Assembly (NCBI GenBank): GCA_965222505.1
Contig: OZ244956.1
Location: 1,178,001-1,242,000, forward strand
Source of the DNA: G965222505 sp965222505
GTDB taxonomy: Bacteria; Bacteroidota; Rhodothermia; Rhodothermales; DATKEJ01
Length of the DNA: 64,000 nt
Reading direction: 5' to 3'
In this document: piece by piece, positions 16,934 to 26,543 of the stretch
How the letters are laid out: each line of letters starts with the position of its first letter
Position numbering within the stretch: the first letter of the stretch is position 1
Position numbers and translations under genes: made by a program
The notes under the pieces: model-generated
Seen by the model: only the letters and a program-made list of their open reading frames with translations
What the model was told of the DNA's origin: nothing
Database searches by the model: none

Positions 16934-17716
16934 ATGAAGAACCTACTTGTCCTTACCCTACTCTGCCTTTTCGCTTTCAGCCCCGTCCTGGCCCAAGAGA
17001 GCGAAGCCGATATGAAAGCAGAAATGGAGGCCCTGCGCGCAGAGGTGAAGCAACTTAAAAAGGACCTGAAGGCCATCCAGGACCTCCCCCCCATCCAGCA
17101 ATTACTGGCCCAAAATGCCCCGCTGGACGTTACCCTGGATGTGTCCAATTCGCCTTTTAAGGGAGACAAAAACGCCAAGCTGACCCTCGTGGAGTTTTCG
17201 GACTACCAATGCCCGGCTTGCCGCAGCTATGCGACCCAGTCCTATGCCCAGTACCATGCCCCGCTTGTAGACAGCGGCCAGATCAAGTTTGTCTTCTTCG
17301 ATTTCCCACTGACGCGCCACCAACAAGCCTTCAAAGCCGCCGAAGCCGCCCGGTGCGCCGGAGAACAAGACCAATACTGGGCCATGCACGACCAACTGTT
17401 TGCCAATCAACAAAAGTTGATGCCGGAAGACCTCCTTAGCCATGCCACCATGCTTGGCCTGGACGGTGTAGCCTTCAAGGAATGCCTGGATAGCGGTCGG
17501 CATGCGGAAATCATTCGGTCCAACATGGCCGATGGCCGGAACGTACGCCTCCGCGGGACGCCTCACTTTGCCATCGGCTATACCCGTGACGGCGGCAACA
17601 GCGTCAACATCGTCAAACAACTCAGCGGCCAGCCCTTCAACGTCATCACAGAGGTGGTCAACGAACTGATGGCCAACCTGGAAGAAGAAGCCGCAGACGC
17701 CGAAACCGGTAAATAA
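16934..17716 (+). CDS. secreted DsbA-like thioredoxin-fold protein
   Basis: 260 residues from the ATG at 16934, which begins a signal peptide ending in PVLAQ. A short coiled-coil-like stretch (MEALRAEVKQLKKDLKA) precedes a thioredoxin_4/DSBA domain with redox pair Cys93-Pro-Ala-Cys96 in FSDYQCPACRS and a cis-proline region GTPHFAIG. Such proteins form or shuffle disulfides in exported proteins. The many Cys-containing secreted proteins encoded nearby are possible clients. RidA follows 16 bases downstream, so the two are probably co-transcribed. Upstream is the heptamer inverted repeat 16849-16919. Confidence 0.85.
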   Translation: MKNLLVLTLLCLFAFSPVLAQESEADMKAEMEALRAEVKQLKKDLKAIQDLPPIQQLLAQNAPLDVTLDVSNSPFKGDKNAKLTLVEFSDYQCPACRSYATQSYAQYHAPLVDSGQIKFVFFDFPLTRHQQAFKAAEAARCAGEQDQYWAMHDQLFANQQKLMPEDLLSHATMLGLDGVAFKECLDSGRHAEIIRSNMADGRNVRLRGTPHFAIGYTRDGGNSVNIVKQLSGQPFNVITEVVNELMANLEEEAADAETGK

Positions 17717-17732
17717 CCCCCTTGCACCTTTA

Positions 17733-18131
17733 ATGGACCGCACCAACTTCTCAACCGGCACCCCGTGGGAGCCCCTGGTGGGGTACGCCCGTGCGGTGCG
17801 CGTGGGGCCATTCGTTTACATTGCCGGCACCACAGCCACAGACGCCGACGGCCACCTCGTGGGTAAGAATGACCCCTACGCCCAGACCATTCAAATCTTG
17901 CGCAACATCCAGACCGCCCTCGAACGGACCGGGGCACGGCTGGAAGACGTCGTCCGCACGCGCATCTACGTGACAGACATCAGCCAATGGGAGGCCATCG
18001 GCACGGCACACGGCGAATTTTTCCGGGACATCCGCCCCGCGTCGGCAATGGTCGAGGTGTCTGGCCTCGTCAATCCGGACATGCTCGTCGAGGTTGAAGC
18101 CGATGCTGTAATTCCCGGTCATGAACGATGA
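17733..18131 (+). CDS. RidA family protein (YjgF/YER057c)
   Basis: 132 residues, normal for the family. RidA-type proteins hydrolyse reactive enamine/imine intermediates to ketoacids in the cytoplasm. Visible family features are GPFVYIAGTTATD near the N terminus, the QILRNIQTALERTGA helix, and VRTRIYVTDI with the arginine that binds the carboxylate of the intermediate; the end has LVEVEADAV. Which subfamily is unclear. It closely follows the thioredoxin-fold gene. Confidence 0.85.
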   Translation: MDRTNFSTGTPWEPLVGYARAVRVGPFVYIAGTTATDADGHLVGKNDPYAQTIQILRNIQTALERTGARLEDVVRTRIYVTDISQWEAIGTAHGEFFRDIRPASAMVEVSGLVNPDMLVEVEADAVIPGHER

Positions 18132-18304
18132 GTGGTCCATCCACACGGGCAGCCAAACCGGCGCACCCTTGGGCATCTACCAGAAAGGGCTGTTTTTTTG
18201 CAGGGCCATCCTGGGTCCTGCTGGCTTTTCAAGACAACTTTGACTAGCATTTTGTATTTTGGTGAGATCTCATCTTTAAAAGAAATTCAGACTCGGAGTA
18301 TTCC

Positions 18305-20185
18305 ATGCGGCAAACGCTACTGATTCTTTCTCTGGTATTTGTTGGTGTTGGCCTGGCCCAGGCACAAACCCCCTGCGTCTCCGGCAGTGCCGGAATCTAC
18401 GACTGTAACGGCATCGACCTGCAGGCCAACATGACCCTTTCCCAACTCGGGGCCTCCGGCATCGGCAATGACATCTGGGGATGGACCGATCCGATGACGG
18501 GCAAGGAATATGCCCTGATGGGCCTCAACAACGGTGTGGCCTTTGTTGACATTTCCAACCCGACCAGCCCCGTCCGCATCGGAAACCTGGCGACGCATAC
18601 CTCTTCCTCGTCCTGGCGAGACATCAAGGTGTATCGAGACCATGCCTTCATCGTGAGTGAAGCCGGCGGGCACGGCATGCAAGTCTTTGACCTGACCAAA
18701 CTCCGAACCATCACCTCAACCCCGGCAACCCTGACGGCCACGGCCCATTACAGCCAGATGAGCAACAGCCACAACATCGCCATTAATGAGGAAACCGGCT
18801 TTGCCTATGCCGTCGGCACCAACACCTGCTCGGGCGGCCTGCACATGATCAACATCCAAAACCCGACCAGTCCGAGCTTTGCCGGTTGCTATTCTGGAGA
18901 CGGATACACCCACGATGTCCAATGCGTCGTCTACCATGGGCCGGACGCAGCCCATCAGGGCAAAGAGATTTGCTTCGCATACAACACGGACACTCTGACC
19001 ATCATTGACGTCACCAACAAATCTGCCCCCGTCCAACTTTCGCGCACAACCTATACCCAGGAAGGATACACCCATCAGGGTTGGCTTTCAGAAGACCACC
19101 GTTATGCCCTGGCCAACGACGAGTTCGATGAAAGCCAGAACGGCTTCAATACCCGGACCCTGATCTGGGACCTCGCCGATCTGGACAACCCGACGGTAAC
19201 CTTCTACTTTGGACCCGTACGAAGCATTGACCACAACCTGTACACCCGCAACGGCATCGCGTTTGAGGCCAATTACAAGAGCGGGCTGCGTTTGGTAGAC
19301 CTTTCCAACCTTGGATCAGGTAACCTCTCCGAGGTTGCGTTCTTTGACACCTACCCGAGCAGCAACAGCACAGGCTATGACGGGGCCTGGAGCAATTATC
19401 CGTACTTCTGCAGCGGTAACGTGGTGGTCTCCGACATCAACCGGGGCCTCTTCATCCTCAAACCCAATGCACTACCCTCCGAGATCTGCACCAGCAGCAA
19501 GATCCACCTACAGGGTGGCTACCAGGAAGCGGCCAACTTACAATCGACGAAACTCAACACCGACGGCCTGATCCCAACAACCCACCCCTTTGGTGGTGCC
19601 CCCTGGAATTACAGCGGTACGGAAAGCGTTCCGGACTATGACGTCATAACGGCCAACGGTAACGCCGACTTCTTTGAACTCAACCCCGAGATTGCCGATT
19701 GGGTACTCCTTGAATTGCGTACGGCACCGGAAGCCGCCTCAGCCATCGCCCGGCGCGCCGTATTCCTTACAGAAAGCGGCCTGCTGGTCGATACCGATGG
19801 CCGCAGCCAGGTACGTTTTCCAGGCGTCCCCGCTGGCGACTATCACCTGGTAATCATGCACCGGAACCACCAGGCCCTGATGAGCAAAGTCAAGGTAACC
19901 CTGAATGGCGCTACCGGAGCCTATAACTTCACGGACCTGGCCCTGCGGGCGTACGGCGCCAACCCCATGATACTCCTCGAAACCGGAGTCTACGGGATGC
20001 GCGGTGGCGATGCCGATGCCAACGGATCGACCACAGCGTTTGACCTACTGACGGGCTGGCTCCCAGTGAATGGAACGACAGGCTACCTGCAAGGGGACTT
20101 TAACCTGGACGGCCAGGCCACGGCCAGCGATATGCTCGGCGTCTGGCTCAACGCAAACGGCACCCAAACACAGGTCCCGAACTAA
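18305..20185 (+). CDS. secreted choice-of-anchor-B/LVIVD-type propeller with dockerin-like module
   Basis: 626 residues. Signal peptide to about residue 21 (GLAQAQ). The first 390 residues form LVIVD-like repeats (VAFVDISNPTSPVRIG, HMINIQNPTSP, LTIIDVTNKSAPVQLS), the pattern of the choice-of-anchor B family, predicted as a beta-propeller with several conserved His (SNSHNIAIN, GYTHDVQ, YTHQGW). The last 230 residues (from about 19500) are the module shared with three other proteins here, with DWVLLELRT, MHRNHQALM and two dockerin-like repeats (GDADANGSTTAFDLL, GDFNLDGQATASDML). No T9SS tail follows. The next gene, a cohesin-like T9SS protein, is a possible partner. Confidence 0.8.
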   Translation: MRQTLLILSLVFVGVGLAQAQTPCVSGSAGIYDCNGIDLQANMTLSQLGASGIGNDIWGWTDPMTGKEYALMGLNNGVAFVDISNPTSPVRIGNLATHTSSSSWRDIKVYRDHAFIVSEAGGHGMQVFDLTKLRTITSTPATLTATAHYSQMSNSHNIAINEETGFAYAVGTNTCSGGLHMINIQNPTSPSFAGCYSGDGYTHDVQCVVYHGPDAAHQGKEICFAYNTDTLTIIDVTNKSAPVQLSRTTYTQEGYTHQGWLSEDHRYALANDEFDESQNGFNTRTLIWDLADLDNPTVTFYFGPVRSIDHNLYTRNGIAFEANYKSGLRLVDLSNLGSGNLSEVAFFDTYPSSNSTGYDGAWSNYPYFCSGNVVVSDINRGLFILKPNALPSEICTSSKIHLQGGYQEAANLQSTKLNTDGLIPTTHPFGGAPWNYSGTESVPDYDVITANGNADFFELNPEIADWVLLELRTAPEAASAIARRAVFLTESGLLVDTDGRSQVRFPGVPAGDYHLVIMHRNHQALMSKVKVTLNGATGAYNFTDLALRAYGANPMILLETGVYGMRGGDADANGSTTAFDLLTGWLPVNGTTGYLQGDFNLDGQATASDMLGVWLNANGTQTQVPN

Positions 20186-20512
20186 TCCTTCCCTTTGAAT
20201 AACCCAATCCATATCAATTTCGTGAAGTTTCTATGAACCTGACCTGTTTGATATAGATTTCCCGAATACTATAGTAATTGATGTTACGCCGCTTGTCGTT
20301 CATCTTTATACATTTCGATCAAGATCGAATGGGCCAAGACGGCCTAACATGATATAGTAACTCAGGGCGTTAATCCAAATCAGCTTGTTTCGGGACGCTG
20401 TTTCCCATCTACATGTCTTGATTTCTACCCTGAGAAACCTTAAACTCTAATTGCATAGCTTGTTTGCCGAGGTGGCATCACTGCAATTCTGCGCCTTATC
20501 CCTACAAACCTC
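20186..20512. other. 327-base gap without gene
   Basis: A+T-rich compared with its flanks. It holds a 7-bp perfect inverted repeat TTCGATC-AA-GATCGAA (20314-20329) followed at once by GGCC-AAGAC-GGCC. No ORF is convincing. It should contain the promoter of the gene at 20513; I cannot point to one with confidence. Confidence 0.45.
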
Positions 20513-21670
20513 ATGAACATTATGAAATCGCTTACTACCAAGTTCTTCACGATTGCACTCGCTATAGTGCTTTCATGTGGGGTGTCGATTGCCCAGCCAC
20601 GCATCGGGGGAACGATTACCTTTGTCCGTGCAGGAAATGATGTGACGGCCACGGTCTCAATCAATGCCGTGAACGGAGCTGACTATATTTTCGGGCCAGC
20701 TACCCTTCAGTTTACGTATAACAATACGTCCCTGGCCTATCCGGACACGCCAACTGCAGGCACCGACTATGCATATTCGGCATTCCTCGGCCCGATCTAC
20801 ACCCAGAAAACAGTGACTCGCCCCGCAGCCGATAAAATTTCCCTGAACATCTTCATCGACCCCGGCCTTGGCTTCACAGGACAAACCCTGACCGCTGCGC
20901 CTACCCCTCTCGTAGACATTAATTTCACGCTTGGGCCGCAAGCACCCGCCAACTTCGCGCCCAGGCCAGCAGACTTTGTATGGGTAACCTGCGAGCACTC
21001 TGGCCTTACAGGGATCACCCCGTGTGATGACAATGACGCCGACCCCAATAATGACTGCGTGCTTTTCGTTGGCGATGATGACTGTTCCGAGATGGCGAAC
21101 AATGCGCTGCCGGTAGAATTGGCTACACTCGAAGCTCAAGCCGGTCCGCGTTCGGTTACGCTCAACTGGGAAACCGCTTCGGAAACGGACAACGCCGGCT
21201 TCTACGTGGAATATGCCCGCACCGGCGAAGACTTCCAGCAAGCTGCTTTTGTTGAAGGCTACGGCACCACGACCGATGCCCAACAGTACAGCATTAACAT
21301 CACGGACCTCGTACCGGGGCACTATCAGTTCCGCCTGAAGCAAGTCGACTTCGACGGGTCGTTTGATTATTCCCAAACCGTTGATGCCACGGTATCGGTG
21401 GTCGGCAAATACCAACTGGACAATGCCTACCCGAACCCGTTCAACCCGCAAACCACAATCAACTTTGCGGTAGCCAAAACCCAGAACGTGCAAATGCAAC
21501 TGTACGACACCACGGGCCGGCTGGTGATGACCCTCTTTGATGGCATCTCCGTTGAAAACGAAACCCAAACCGTCCGCGTCGATGGTTCCACGCTTACCAG
21601 CGGCATGTACATCGCCCGCCTGATTGGCGAAAACTTCCAGGCTACGCAAAAGCTGATGCTGGTGAAGTAG
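20513..21670 (+). CDS. secreted protein with cohesin-like domain and T9SS-like tail
   Basis: 385 residues. Signal peptide ending in SIAQ near residue 28. Residues about 30-165 have the beta-strand pattern of a cohesin domain (NDVTATVSINAVNG ... GPATLQFTYNNTSLAY ... PLVDINFTL); this is a pattern match by eye. A fibronectin-like segment (LPVELATLEAQ ... SVTLNWETASETDN) and a T9SS-like sorting domain (AYPNPFNPQT ... SGMYIARL) follow, ending at KLMLVK. The start has two ATGs, 20513 and 20522; the second is closer to the signal peptide core. A strong terminator follows. It may be a surface docking protein. Confidence 0.75.
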   Translation: MNIMKSLTTKFFTIALAIVLSCGVSIAQPRIGGTITFVRAGNDVTATVSINAVNGADYIFGPATLQFTYNNTSLAYPDTPTAGTDYAYSAFLGPIYTQKTVTRPAADKISLNIFIDPGLGFTGQTLTAAPTPLVDINFTLGPQAPANFAPRPADFVWVTCEHSGLTGITPCDDNDADPNNDCVLFVGDDDCSEMANNALPVELATLEAQAGPRSVTLNWETASETDNAGFYVEYARTGEDFQQAAFVEGYGTTTDAQQYSINITDLVPGHYQFRLKQVDFDGSFDYSQTVDATVSVVGKYQLDNAYPNPFNPQTTINFAVAKTQNVQMQLYDTTGRLVMTLFDGISVENETQTVRVDGSTLTSGMYIARLIGENFQATQKLMLVK

Positions 21671-21690
21671 CACCGTAAGATTCTTTTTTG

Positions 21691-21727
21691 AAGCGCCGGG
21701 CTCTTTTGGAACCCGGCGCTTTTTTTG
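21691..21727 (+). terminator. Rho-independent terminator
   Basis: AGCGCCGGG (21692-21700) pairs perfectly with CCCGGCGCT (21712-21720) around an 11-base loop and is followed by a run of T. It lies 21 bases after the stop of the cohesin-like gene. Confidence 0.9.
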
Positions 21728-21730
21728 TTA

Positions 21731-21812
21731 GAACGCTCGCAGGCAAGAGCGCTCAGCCGCATTGCGGAGACGCGTTGAGACTGCTCGCTGGTTGTTAATT
21801 GTACGCTCGCAG
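21731..21812. repeat. dispersed repeat (ACGCTCGC ... CCGCATTGCGGA ... GCTCGCTGGTTGTT)
   Basis: Contains GAACGCTCGC, CCGCATTGCGGA, CTCGCTGGTTGTTAAT and a second GTACGCTCGC. The same words recur in the same order at 28792-28930 and, on the other strand, at 40970-41062. All copies lie between genes or at gene ends. Confidence 0.6.
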
Positions 21813-21906
21813 AATTACGTAACGCCCATCCGTATGATCTGGCTGCTCGCTGTTGTTGGTTGTTCGTTGTTGATGCCCACCCTTGTATGTTTCCGTAGCA
21901 AACGGC

Positions 21907-21930
21907 CCGGTCTCGACCGGACCCTACGGT
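21907..21930. repeat. 24-base dispersed repeat, copy 1
   Basis: Identical to 46431-46454. It begins with the palindrome CCGGTC-TC-GACCGG and continues ACCCTACGGT. A degenerate relative with TGGTCTCGACCG occurs near 41660. Here it lies just upstream of a secreted-protein gene. Confidence 0.7.
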
Positions 21931-21947
21931 TGGGGTTGTCTCAGGTC

Positions 21948-24101
21948 TTGAAGTCCATTCCCATACATCGCACGCCGATAATTATCCTTTGCCTGGCCCC
22001 TGCAGCGATGGCACAAGACCTCGTCTTTGAACGGCAGGTCGAACCGTTCCCGGTCCTTGATTTGGAGGGTACCCCCTATGCCCTGCCCTTCACCGGCGGT
22101 ATGGACAGCCCCCGGCCTCAACTCATCGATATCGATGCCGATGGGGATTTGGACCTGTTTATTCAACGCAACGTCAGTACGTTGGCTTTTTTCGAGCATA
22201 CCGGCTCCCCACAAACCGCCCGGTATACCTGGCAGACCGATGCGTTTCAAGACTTGGACATCGGCCTGTGGTACCGGTTTTCCGATATTGATGCCGATGG
22301 GGATTTCGACCTGATCGGCGCAACCGAAAACCAACTGTTGTTTGGTATGCTACGGGTCTTTCTGAATGAAGGCACCCCGCAAGCACCTGACTTCGGCCCC
22401 GGTTCTGCCCCGCTCCTGAACACCACCGACGGCACACCCATTGCGTCCGGCCTGAACCTGCCTGCCCTGGCAGATATCGACTGTGACGGGGATAGCGATG
22501 TCTTTTTCACTACACCGGATGGACGTATCTCCTTCTATACCCATGATGGACTGAATGGCCAGGGGCTACCCCGCTTTACATTTGTGACCAATACCCTGCA
22601 AGATATTGTTATTGTATCTGTGGGCAAAACGGCAGATGAAGGCCGGCACGGCATCGGTACGCTTCGCTTTTTTGACCGGGATGCCGACGGCGACCTCGAC
22701 ATGTTTTGGGCGGATGAATTTACCTCGGGTCTCTATTTGTTTGACAACATCGGCTCCTGTGATGCGCCCAATTTCCTCGTCCCCGCCAATGATGCCGACT
22801 TTGTGCGTTTCCCCCAGAATGCCCCCATCCAAACCAGTGGCTTTAACATCCCCGAATGGGGTGACCTGAACGGTGATGGGCACACCGACTTGCTCGTTGG
22901 CATCCAGTCCGGTTTTGCAGGCATGGTGGGTACAGACCGGCTCGAAACCCTCTACTTCTATACCCAGGCATCGGATGGCTCCTTTTCCCGTGAGACCACG
23001 ACCTTCCTCTCCGACCTGGACCTGGGCGAAGACACCGCCCCTGCAATGGCCGACCTCGACGATGACGGTGACCTCGACCTCCTCATTGGAAACAAGCAAA
23101 GCTATGCGGCCTTCCCCTTCCCGGCCCAGTTGGCCTATCTCGAAAATACCGGCACCCCAACCGCACCTGCTTTTGTGCTGCGTGAACCGGATTTCCTCCC
23201 CCTGGAAGAGGGGATCTTCAATGCCGCCCCCGCCCTCGCCGATCTCGATGCCGACGGCGATGCAGACCTTATCCTTGGTGATTTCCAGGGCGATCTTCAC
23301 CTGTTCAGGAATACGGGTACCCCCGCAGCCCCTGTCTTCACCCCAGAACCTGAAGCCCTGGCTGATCTCAATGTAGGCAACCTGAGTGCCCCAACCCTGG
23401 CCGACCTCGATCATGATGGTGATCTGGACCTGCTCGTCGGGAATAACCGAGGCACCCTCACCTACTTTGAAAACACCGGCACGCCGGCAGTATTTCAATT
23501 TGAAAACCAAACAGATCCCTTTGCCCATATCAACCTGGAGGAACGCAGTACCCCCACCCTCGCAGACCTGGATGCCGATGGCGACCTGGACCTCATGGTC
23601 GGTGGCACGGACACCCTTGTTGTTTTCCGTAACACAGGTACAGCCCAGGCCGCAGCCTTTACCCCAGACGAAACCCTGGGATTGCCGGTTGCCCCCCAGG
23701 GCCATCCTGCACTGGCTGACCTGAACCAGGACCGCCGCCCAGACCTGTTGTTGGGGACCACCTATGGCGGCCTCATGTATGCACAAAACCTGACCCAGAT
23801 CTCCTCAGCCACCGAAGAGGATATTCCTCAATCATTAGCACTGCTGGAAACGTACCCGAATCCCTTTAGGGACCACGTGCAGGTGTCCTACCGTATCCCA
23901 CCGGGCCGGATGGGGCACCTGACCCTCTATAACATGCTCGGACAGCAGCTACGCAGGTGGCCCCTGGAATCGTCCTCGGGTACCGTGGTTTGGCATGGTG
24001 AGTTACCCGGAGGCATACAACACACCAGCGGGATGTACCTATTACGTTTGAGCCTTGCCGGAGGTGAAGCGATACAGCGGCTTTTTATTCGTCAGCAGTA
24101 A
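21948..24101 (+). CDS. secreted FG-GAP/VCBS repeat protein with T9SS-like tail
   Basis: 717 residues using the TTG at 21948, which yields a compact signal peptide (MKSIPIHRTP..., hydrophobic core, cleavage after AMAQ). The open frame extends to 21762 but that part covers dispersed repeats. The body consists of many DxDxDGDxDL repeats (DIDADGDLDLF, DLDHDGDLDLLVG, DLDADGDLDLMVG), calcium-binding units of a beta-propeller, often spaced by FxNTGTPxAPxF. The tail has TYPNPFRDH and SGMYLLRLSLAGG. No enzyme motif. The last 17 bases overlap the convergent serine hydrolase gene. Confidence 0.8.
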   Translation: MKSIPIHRTPIIILCLAPAAMAQDLVFERQVEPFPVLDLEGTPYALPFTGGMDSPRPQLIDIDADGDLDLFIQRNVSTLAFFEHTGSPQTARYTWQTDAFQDLDIGLWYRFSDIDADGDFDLIGATENQLLFGMLRVFLNEGTPQAPDFGPGSAPLLNTTDGTPIASGLNLPALADIDCDGDSDVFFTTPDGRISFYTHDGLNGQGLPRFTFVTNTLQDIVIVSVGKTADEGRHGIGTLRFFDRDADGDLDMFWADEFTSGLYLFDNIGSCDAPNFLVPANDADFVRFPQNAPIQTSGFNIPEWGDLNGDGHTDLLVGIQSGFAGMVGTDRLETLYFYTQASDGSFSRETTTFLSDLDLGEDTAPAMADLDDDGDLDLLIGNKQSYAAFPFPAQLAYLENTGTPTAPAFVLREPDFLPLEEGIFNAAPALADLDADGDADLILGDFQGDLHLFRNTGTPAAPVFTPEPEALADLNVGNLSAPTLADLDHDGDLDLLVGNNRGTLTYFENTGTPAVFQFENQTDPFAHINLEERSTPTLADLDADGDLDLMVGGTDTLVVFRNTGTAQAAAFTPDETLGLPVAPQGHPALADLNQDRRPDLLLGTTYGGLMYAQNLTQISSATEEDIPQSLALLETYPNPFRDHVQVSYRIPPGRMGHLTLYNMLGQQLRRWPLESSSGTVVWHGELPGGIQHTSGMYLLRLSLAGGEAIQRLFIRQQ

Positions 24102-25230
24102 GACGTATCTCGGCAAATTGATCGAGGATGTACATGCCCATAGGGTGCATGGTTACCCCTTCAAGATTACAAATCAGGGCAACGACAATCCCGCCTGCTT
24201 CACGCGTGAGCACCAGCACCGAACTACCGCCTACCGCCCCGCCGGTGTGCCCGATGTAGCGCCTCCCGTTTTGATCCCGTACAGCCCAGCCCATTCCATA
24301 GTTGGTTGGCTCACCATGCGCAGTGAATTGGGGGGTAAACAAAAGGTTGATGGTGGAGGGCCGAAGTAGGGTTGCATGGAGCATGGAGCGTCCCAGTTTG
24401 ACCAGATCCAACGCCGTTGACAGATACCCCCCGGCAGCCCATTTGATGCTGTTGTCTACATAGGGTGCCTCAACCAGGACTCCATTTCGCCACTGGTATT
24501 GGCGACTCCGGCTTGAGCGCTGACCGGCTTTATGCTCAGCCACGGTATGTTTCATGCCGAGCGGATCAAACACATGATGCTGCATGTAGTCGAGAAATGC
24601 CTTCCCCGATCTAGCCTCAATAACTGCACTGATCAGATTCCATCCATAGCTCGAATACAGGTACTGATGCCCCGGTTTATGGAGCAACGGCCAGTATTGA
24701 AAGGCATCGAGCGCATCCCTCACGGTTCGGTATGAACGGGTATTGTAAAACTCGCCTCCCTGATAATGCCGAATACCCGCCAGATGCCCTGCCAGTTGGC
24801 GCGTCGAGAAATACCACCGTTTACTTGGAAAAAATGGCAAATAGAATTGGACCGGCCAATCCAGATCCAGGTGCCCCTGTTCATACAGGAGGCCCACAGC
24901 AACCGACGTCATGGGTTTGGACAAGCTGGCGACCCGCATCAGGGTCTGTTGTGTAAGCGGGATGTTGGTTTCAACATTGGCCCGTCCGAGCGCCTCTGAC
25001 CAGCGTAATCCGCCGGCATCCTCCACGGCGATCGCCACACCAGGGATATGATGCTGTGCCATCCAGTGTTGTAGGGTATCCCGCACGTGGGCGATGACAC
25101 CATCCAGGGGCTTAGCAGGTAGATGGGCAGGCGGTTGTCCTACGACTGGCGAAACCAAAGAAACAAGGATCACCACGAGAAACCAGCCCCGATATGGCCT
25201 CTTCACACCAGATAATCGTAGTCGACCCAT
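24085..25230 (-). CDS. serine hydrolase, beta-lactamase/LACTB-like
   Basis: 381 residues from the ATG at 25230, which starts a signal peptide (VVILVSLVSPVVGQ). Catalytic motifs of the class C beta-lactamase fold are present: SxxK as Ser102-Leu-Ser-Lys105 in MRVASLSKPM, a YSS motif in YLYSSYGWN in place of YxN, and HTG in IGHTGGAVGG. The sequence resembles the LACTB group of peptidase-like hydrolases more than true beta-lactamases. Exported; may act on peptidoglycan-derived or other peptides. It begins five bases after the stop of the HAD gene, so the two form an operon. Confidence 0.85.
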   Translation of the reverse strand: MGRLRLSGVKRPYRGWFLVVILVSLVSPVVGQPPAHLPAKPLDGVIAHVRDTLQHWMAQHHIPGVAIAVEDAGGLRWSEALGRANVETNIPLTQQTLMRVASLSKPMTSVAVGLLYEQGHLDLDWPVQFYLPFFPSKRWYFSTRQLAGHLAGIRHYQGGEFYNTRSYRTVRDALDAFQYWPLLHKPGHQYLYSSYGWNLISAVIEARSGKAFLDYMQHHVFDPLGMKHTVAEHKAGQRSSRSRQYQWRNGVLVEAPYVDNSIKWAAGGYLSTALDLVKLGRSMLHATLLRPSTINLLFTPQFTAHGEPTNYGMGWAVRDQNGRRYIGHTGGAVGGSSVLVLTREAGGIVVALICNLEGVTMHPMGMYILDQFAEIRLTADE

Positions 25231-25235
25231 CAGGA

Positions 25236-25946
25236 TCAGTCTTCTGTGGCAGAAGCCTTGGAGGCAGCCTGGATGCGCTCGATGACCATCGACAGGTCCC
25301 CGTAATCCTCTAGCATATGCTCGGCGCCAAAGGACCAGAGGCGTGCGCCATGTTTGCCCTGGGTAATACCGACAAATCCGATCCCAAGGCTCCGGGCGGC
25401 CTTGAGGTCCCACACACCGTCGCCGACATACACGACAGCGTCAAAGGCCGAGATACGGTACGTGGCCTGGGCGCGTTGGAGGGCGATTTCGATGATCTCG
25501 GACCGGACGTAGCTATCATCGGCTGTTCCGATAGGCACCCCTTCGGTCGGCAAGCCGGCTGCGCTGAGTTTGCGTGCGGCTGATCCGCTCCAGCATCCGG
25601 TTGCGAGTGCAATCGCCCAACCGGGAGTTTCTTGTAAATGAGACAAGAGGGCGGGCGCTCCGTTTACGGCCTGACAGGCCCCAGGATCAATCCGGAAGGC
25701 TTCATCCAGCAATTCAAAAAAACGGGTTTGCACCTGTTTGATCTCATTGACAAAAGGTTGCCGCCCCAGTTTCTCCTGAAAGATCTGCAGCGCCAGACCG
25801 GAATCCGTGGAATACGTATACCGAGCCCAATGCTGATCGATATTGCGGATTGAAGTGGTGTCTTCGATGGCTTCCACAAAACACACTTCGTCAATGCGGA
25901 CGGAGCGGGTGAGCGTACCATCGATATCAAAAATGACCAAATTCAC
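25236..25946 (-). CDS. HAD-superfamily phosphatase
   Basis: 236 residues, cytoplasmic. HAD motif I with the aspartyl nucleophile is at residues 6-8 (DIDGT), motif II at LATGCWSGSA, and motif IV at VYVGDGVWDLKAA with the acidic pair. A helical cap of about 75 residues lies between motifs I and II, as in the phosphoglycolate phosphatase-like (subclass I) group. Substrate unknown. First gene of a pair with the serine hydrolase; the sigma factor gene lies 39 bases upstream and could belong to the same transcript. Confidence 0.85.
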   Translation of the reverse strand: MNLVIFDIDGTLTRSVRIDEVCFVEAIEDTTSIRNIDQHWARYTYSTDSGLALQIFQEKLGRQPFVNEIKQVQTRFFELLDEAFRIDPGACQAVNGAPALLSHLQETPGWAIALATGCWSGSAARKLSAAGLPTEGVPIGTADDSYVRSEIIEIALQRAQATYRISAFDAVVYVGDGVWDLKAARSLGIGFVGITQGKHGARLWSFGAEHMLEDYGDLSMVIERIQAASKASATED

Positions 25947-25985
25947 GTGGTTGCTTCACTAATGTTGAAAAGAGTGGGGAATAAA

Positions 25986-26543
25986 TTACCGATTCATTTC
26001 ACGCTTGATCCAAACACGGGCAAATTGCCAGTCCCGCGAAACCGTCATGGGAGAGACAGACAGGGCATCAGCCGTTTCTTTAATCGTGAGACCACCAAAA
26101 AAACGACATTCGACGATTCGACAGCACCGTTCATCCAGTGCTTCGAGACGGTGCATCACCTCATCCAGAGCGACCAGGTCTTCAGGCCGTTCATCATAAA
26201 GCACCCCTAGGGCTTCATCGAGTGGGACCTGTGACATCCTTCCCCTTCTCTTCTGACGCTTTCGATCCCGGGCATAGTTAACCAGGATGTGGCGCATTGC
26301 ACGAGACAAAACGGCATAAAACTGGTTGCGTCCTTTCCAGGCAATGTTCTTCTGATCGGCGAGGCGAATATAGGCCTCGTGTACCAGCGCTGTTGGATTC
26401 AGGGTATGGCCGCTCCGTTCCTTACGCAACTGGTAAGCCGCAATACGGCGTAGCTCGTCATATACAACCGGAAGAAACTCGTCCAGCATCCGGTTCCGTG
26501 TGCCCCCGGTAGTCCTGCGTGTTCTATTATCCGTATCTGACAT
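25986..26543 (-). CDS. ECF-type RNA polymerase sigma factor
   Basis: 185 residues from the ATG at 26543. Region 2 is seen in LPVVYDELRRIAAYQLRKE ... NPTALVHEAYIRLAD and RAMRHILVNYARDRKRQKR, region 4 in LDERCCRIVECRFFGGLTIKETADALSVSPMTVSRDW. This matches the ECF subgroup often annotated as TIGR02999, common in Planctomycetes, Acidobacteria and Bacteroidota relatives, which usually neighbours a serine/threonine kinase; none is here. A 6-bp inverted repeat (ATCCCG/CGGGAT, 26548-26562) lies four bases before the start codon and could hide it in the mRNA. An upstream in-frame extension to 26744 is not protein-like. Confidence 0.9.
   Translation of the reverse strand: MSDTDNRTRRTTGGTRNRMLDEFLPVVYDELRRIAAYQLRKERSGHTLNPTALVHEAYIRLADQKNIAWKGRNQFYAVLSRAMRHILVNYARDRKRQKRRGRMSQVPLDEALGVLYDERPEDLVALDEVMHRLEALDERCCRIVECRFFGGLTIKETADALSVSPMTVSRDWQFARVWIKREMNR

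Noticed and set aside
21762..21947. N-terminal extension of the FG-GAP protein to an upstream start
   Set aside because: The region is made of dispersed repeats and would put the signal peptide about 60 residues inside the protein.
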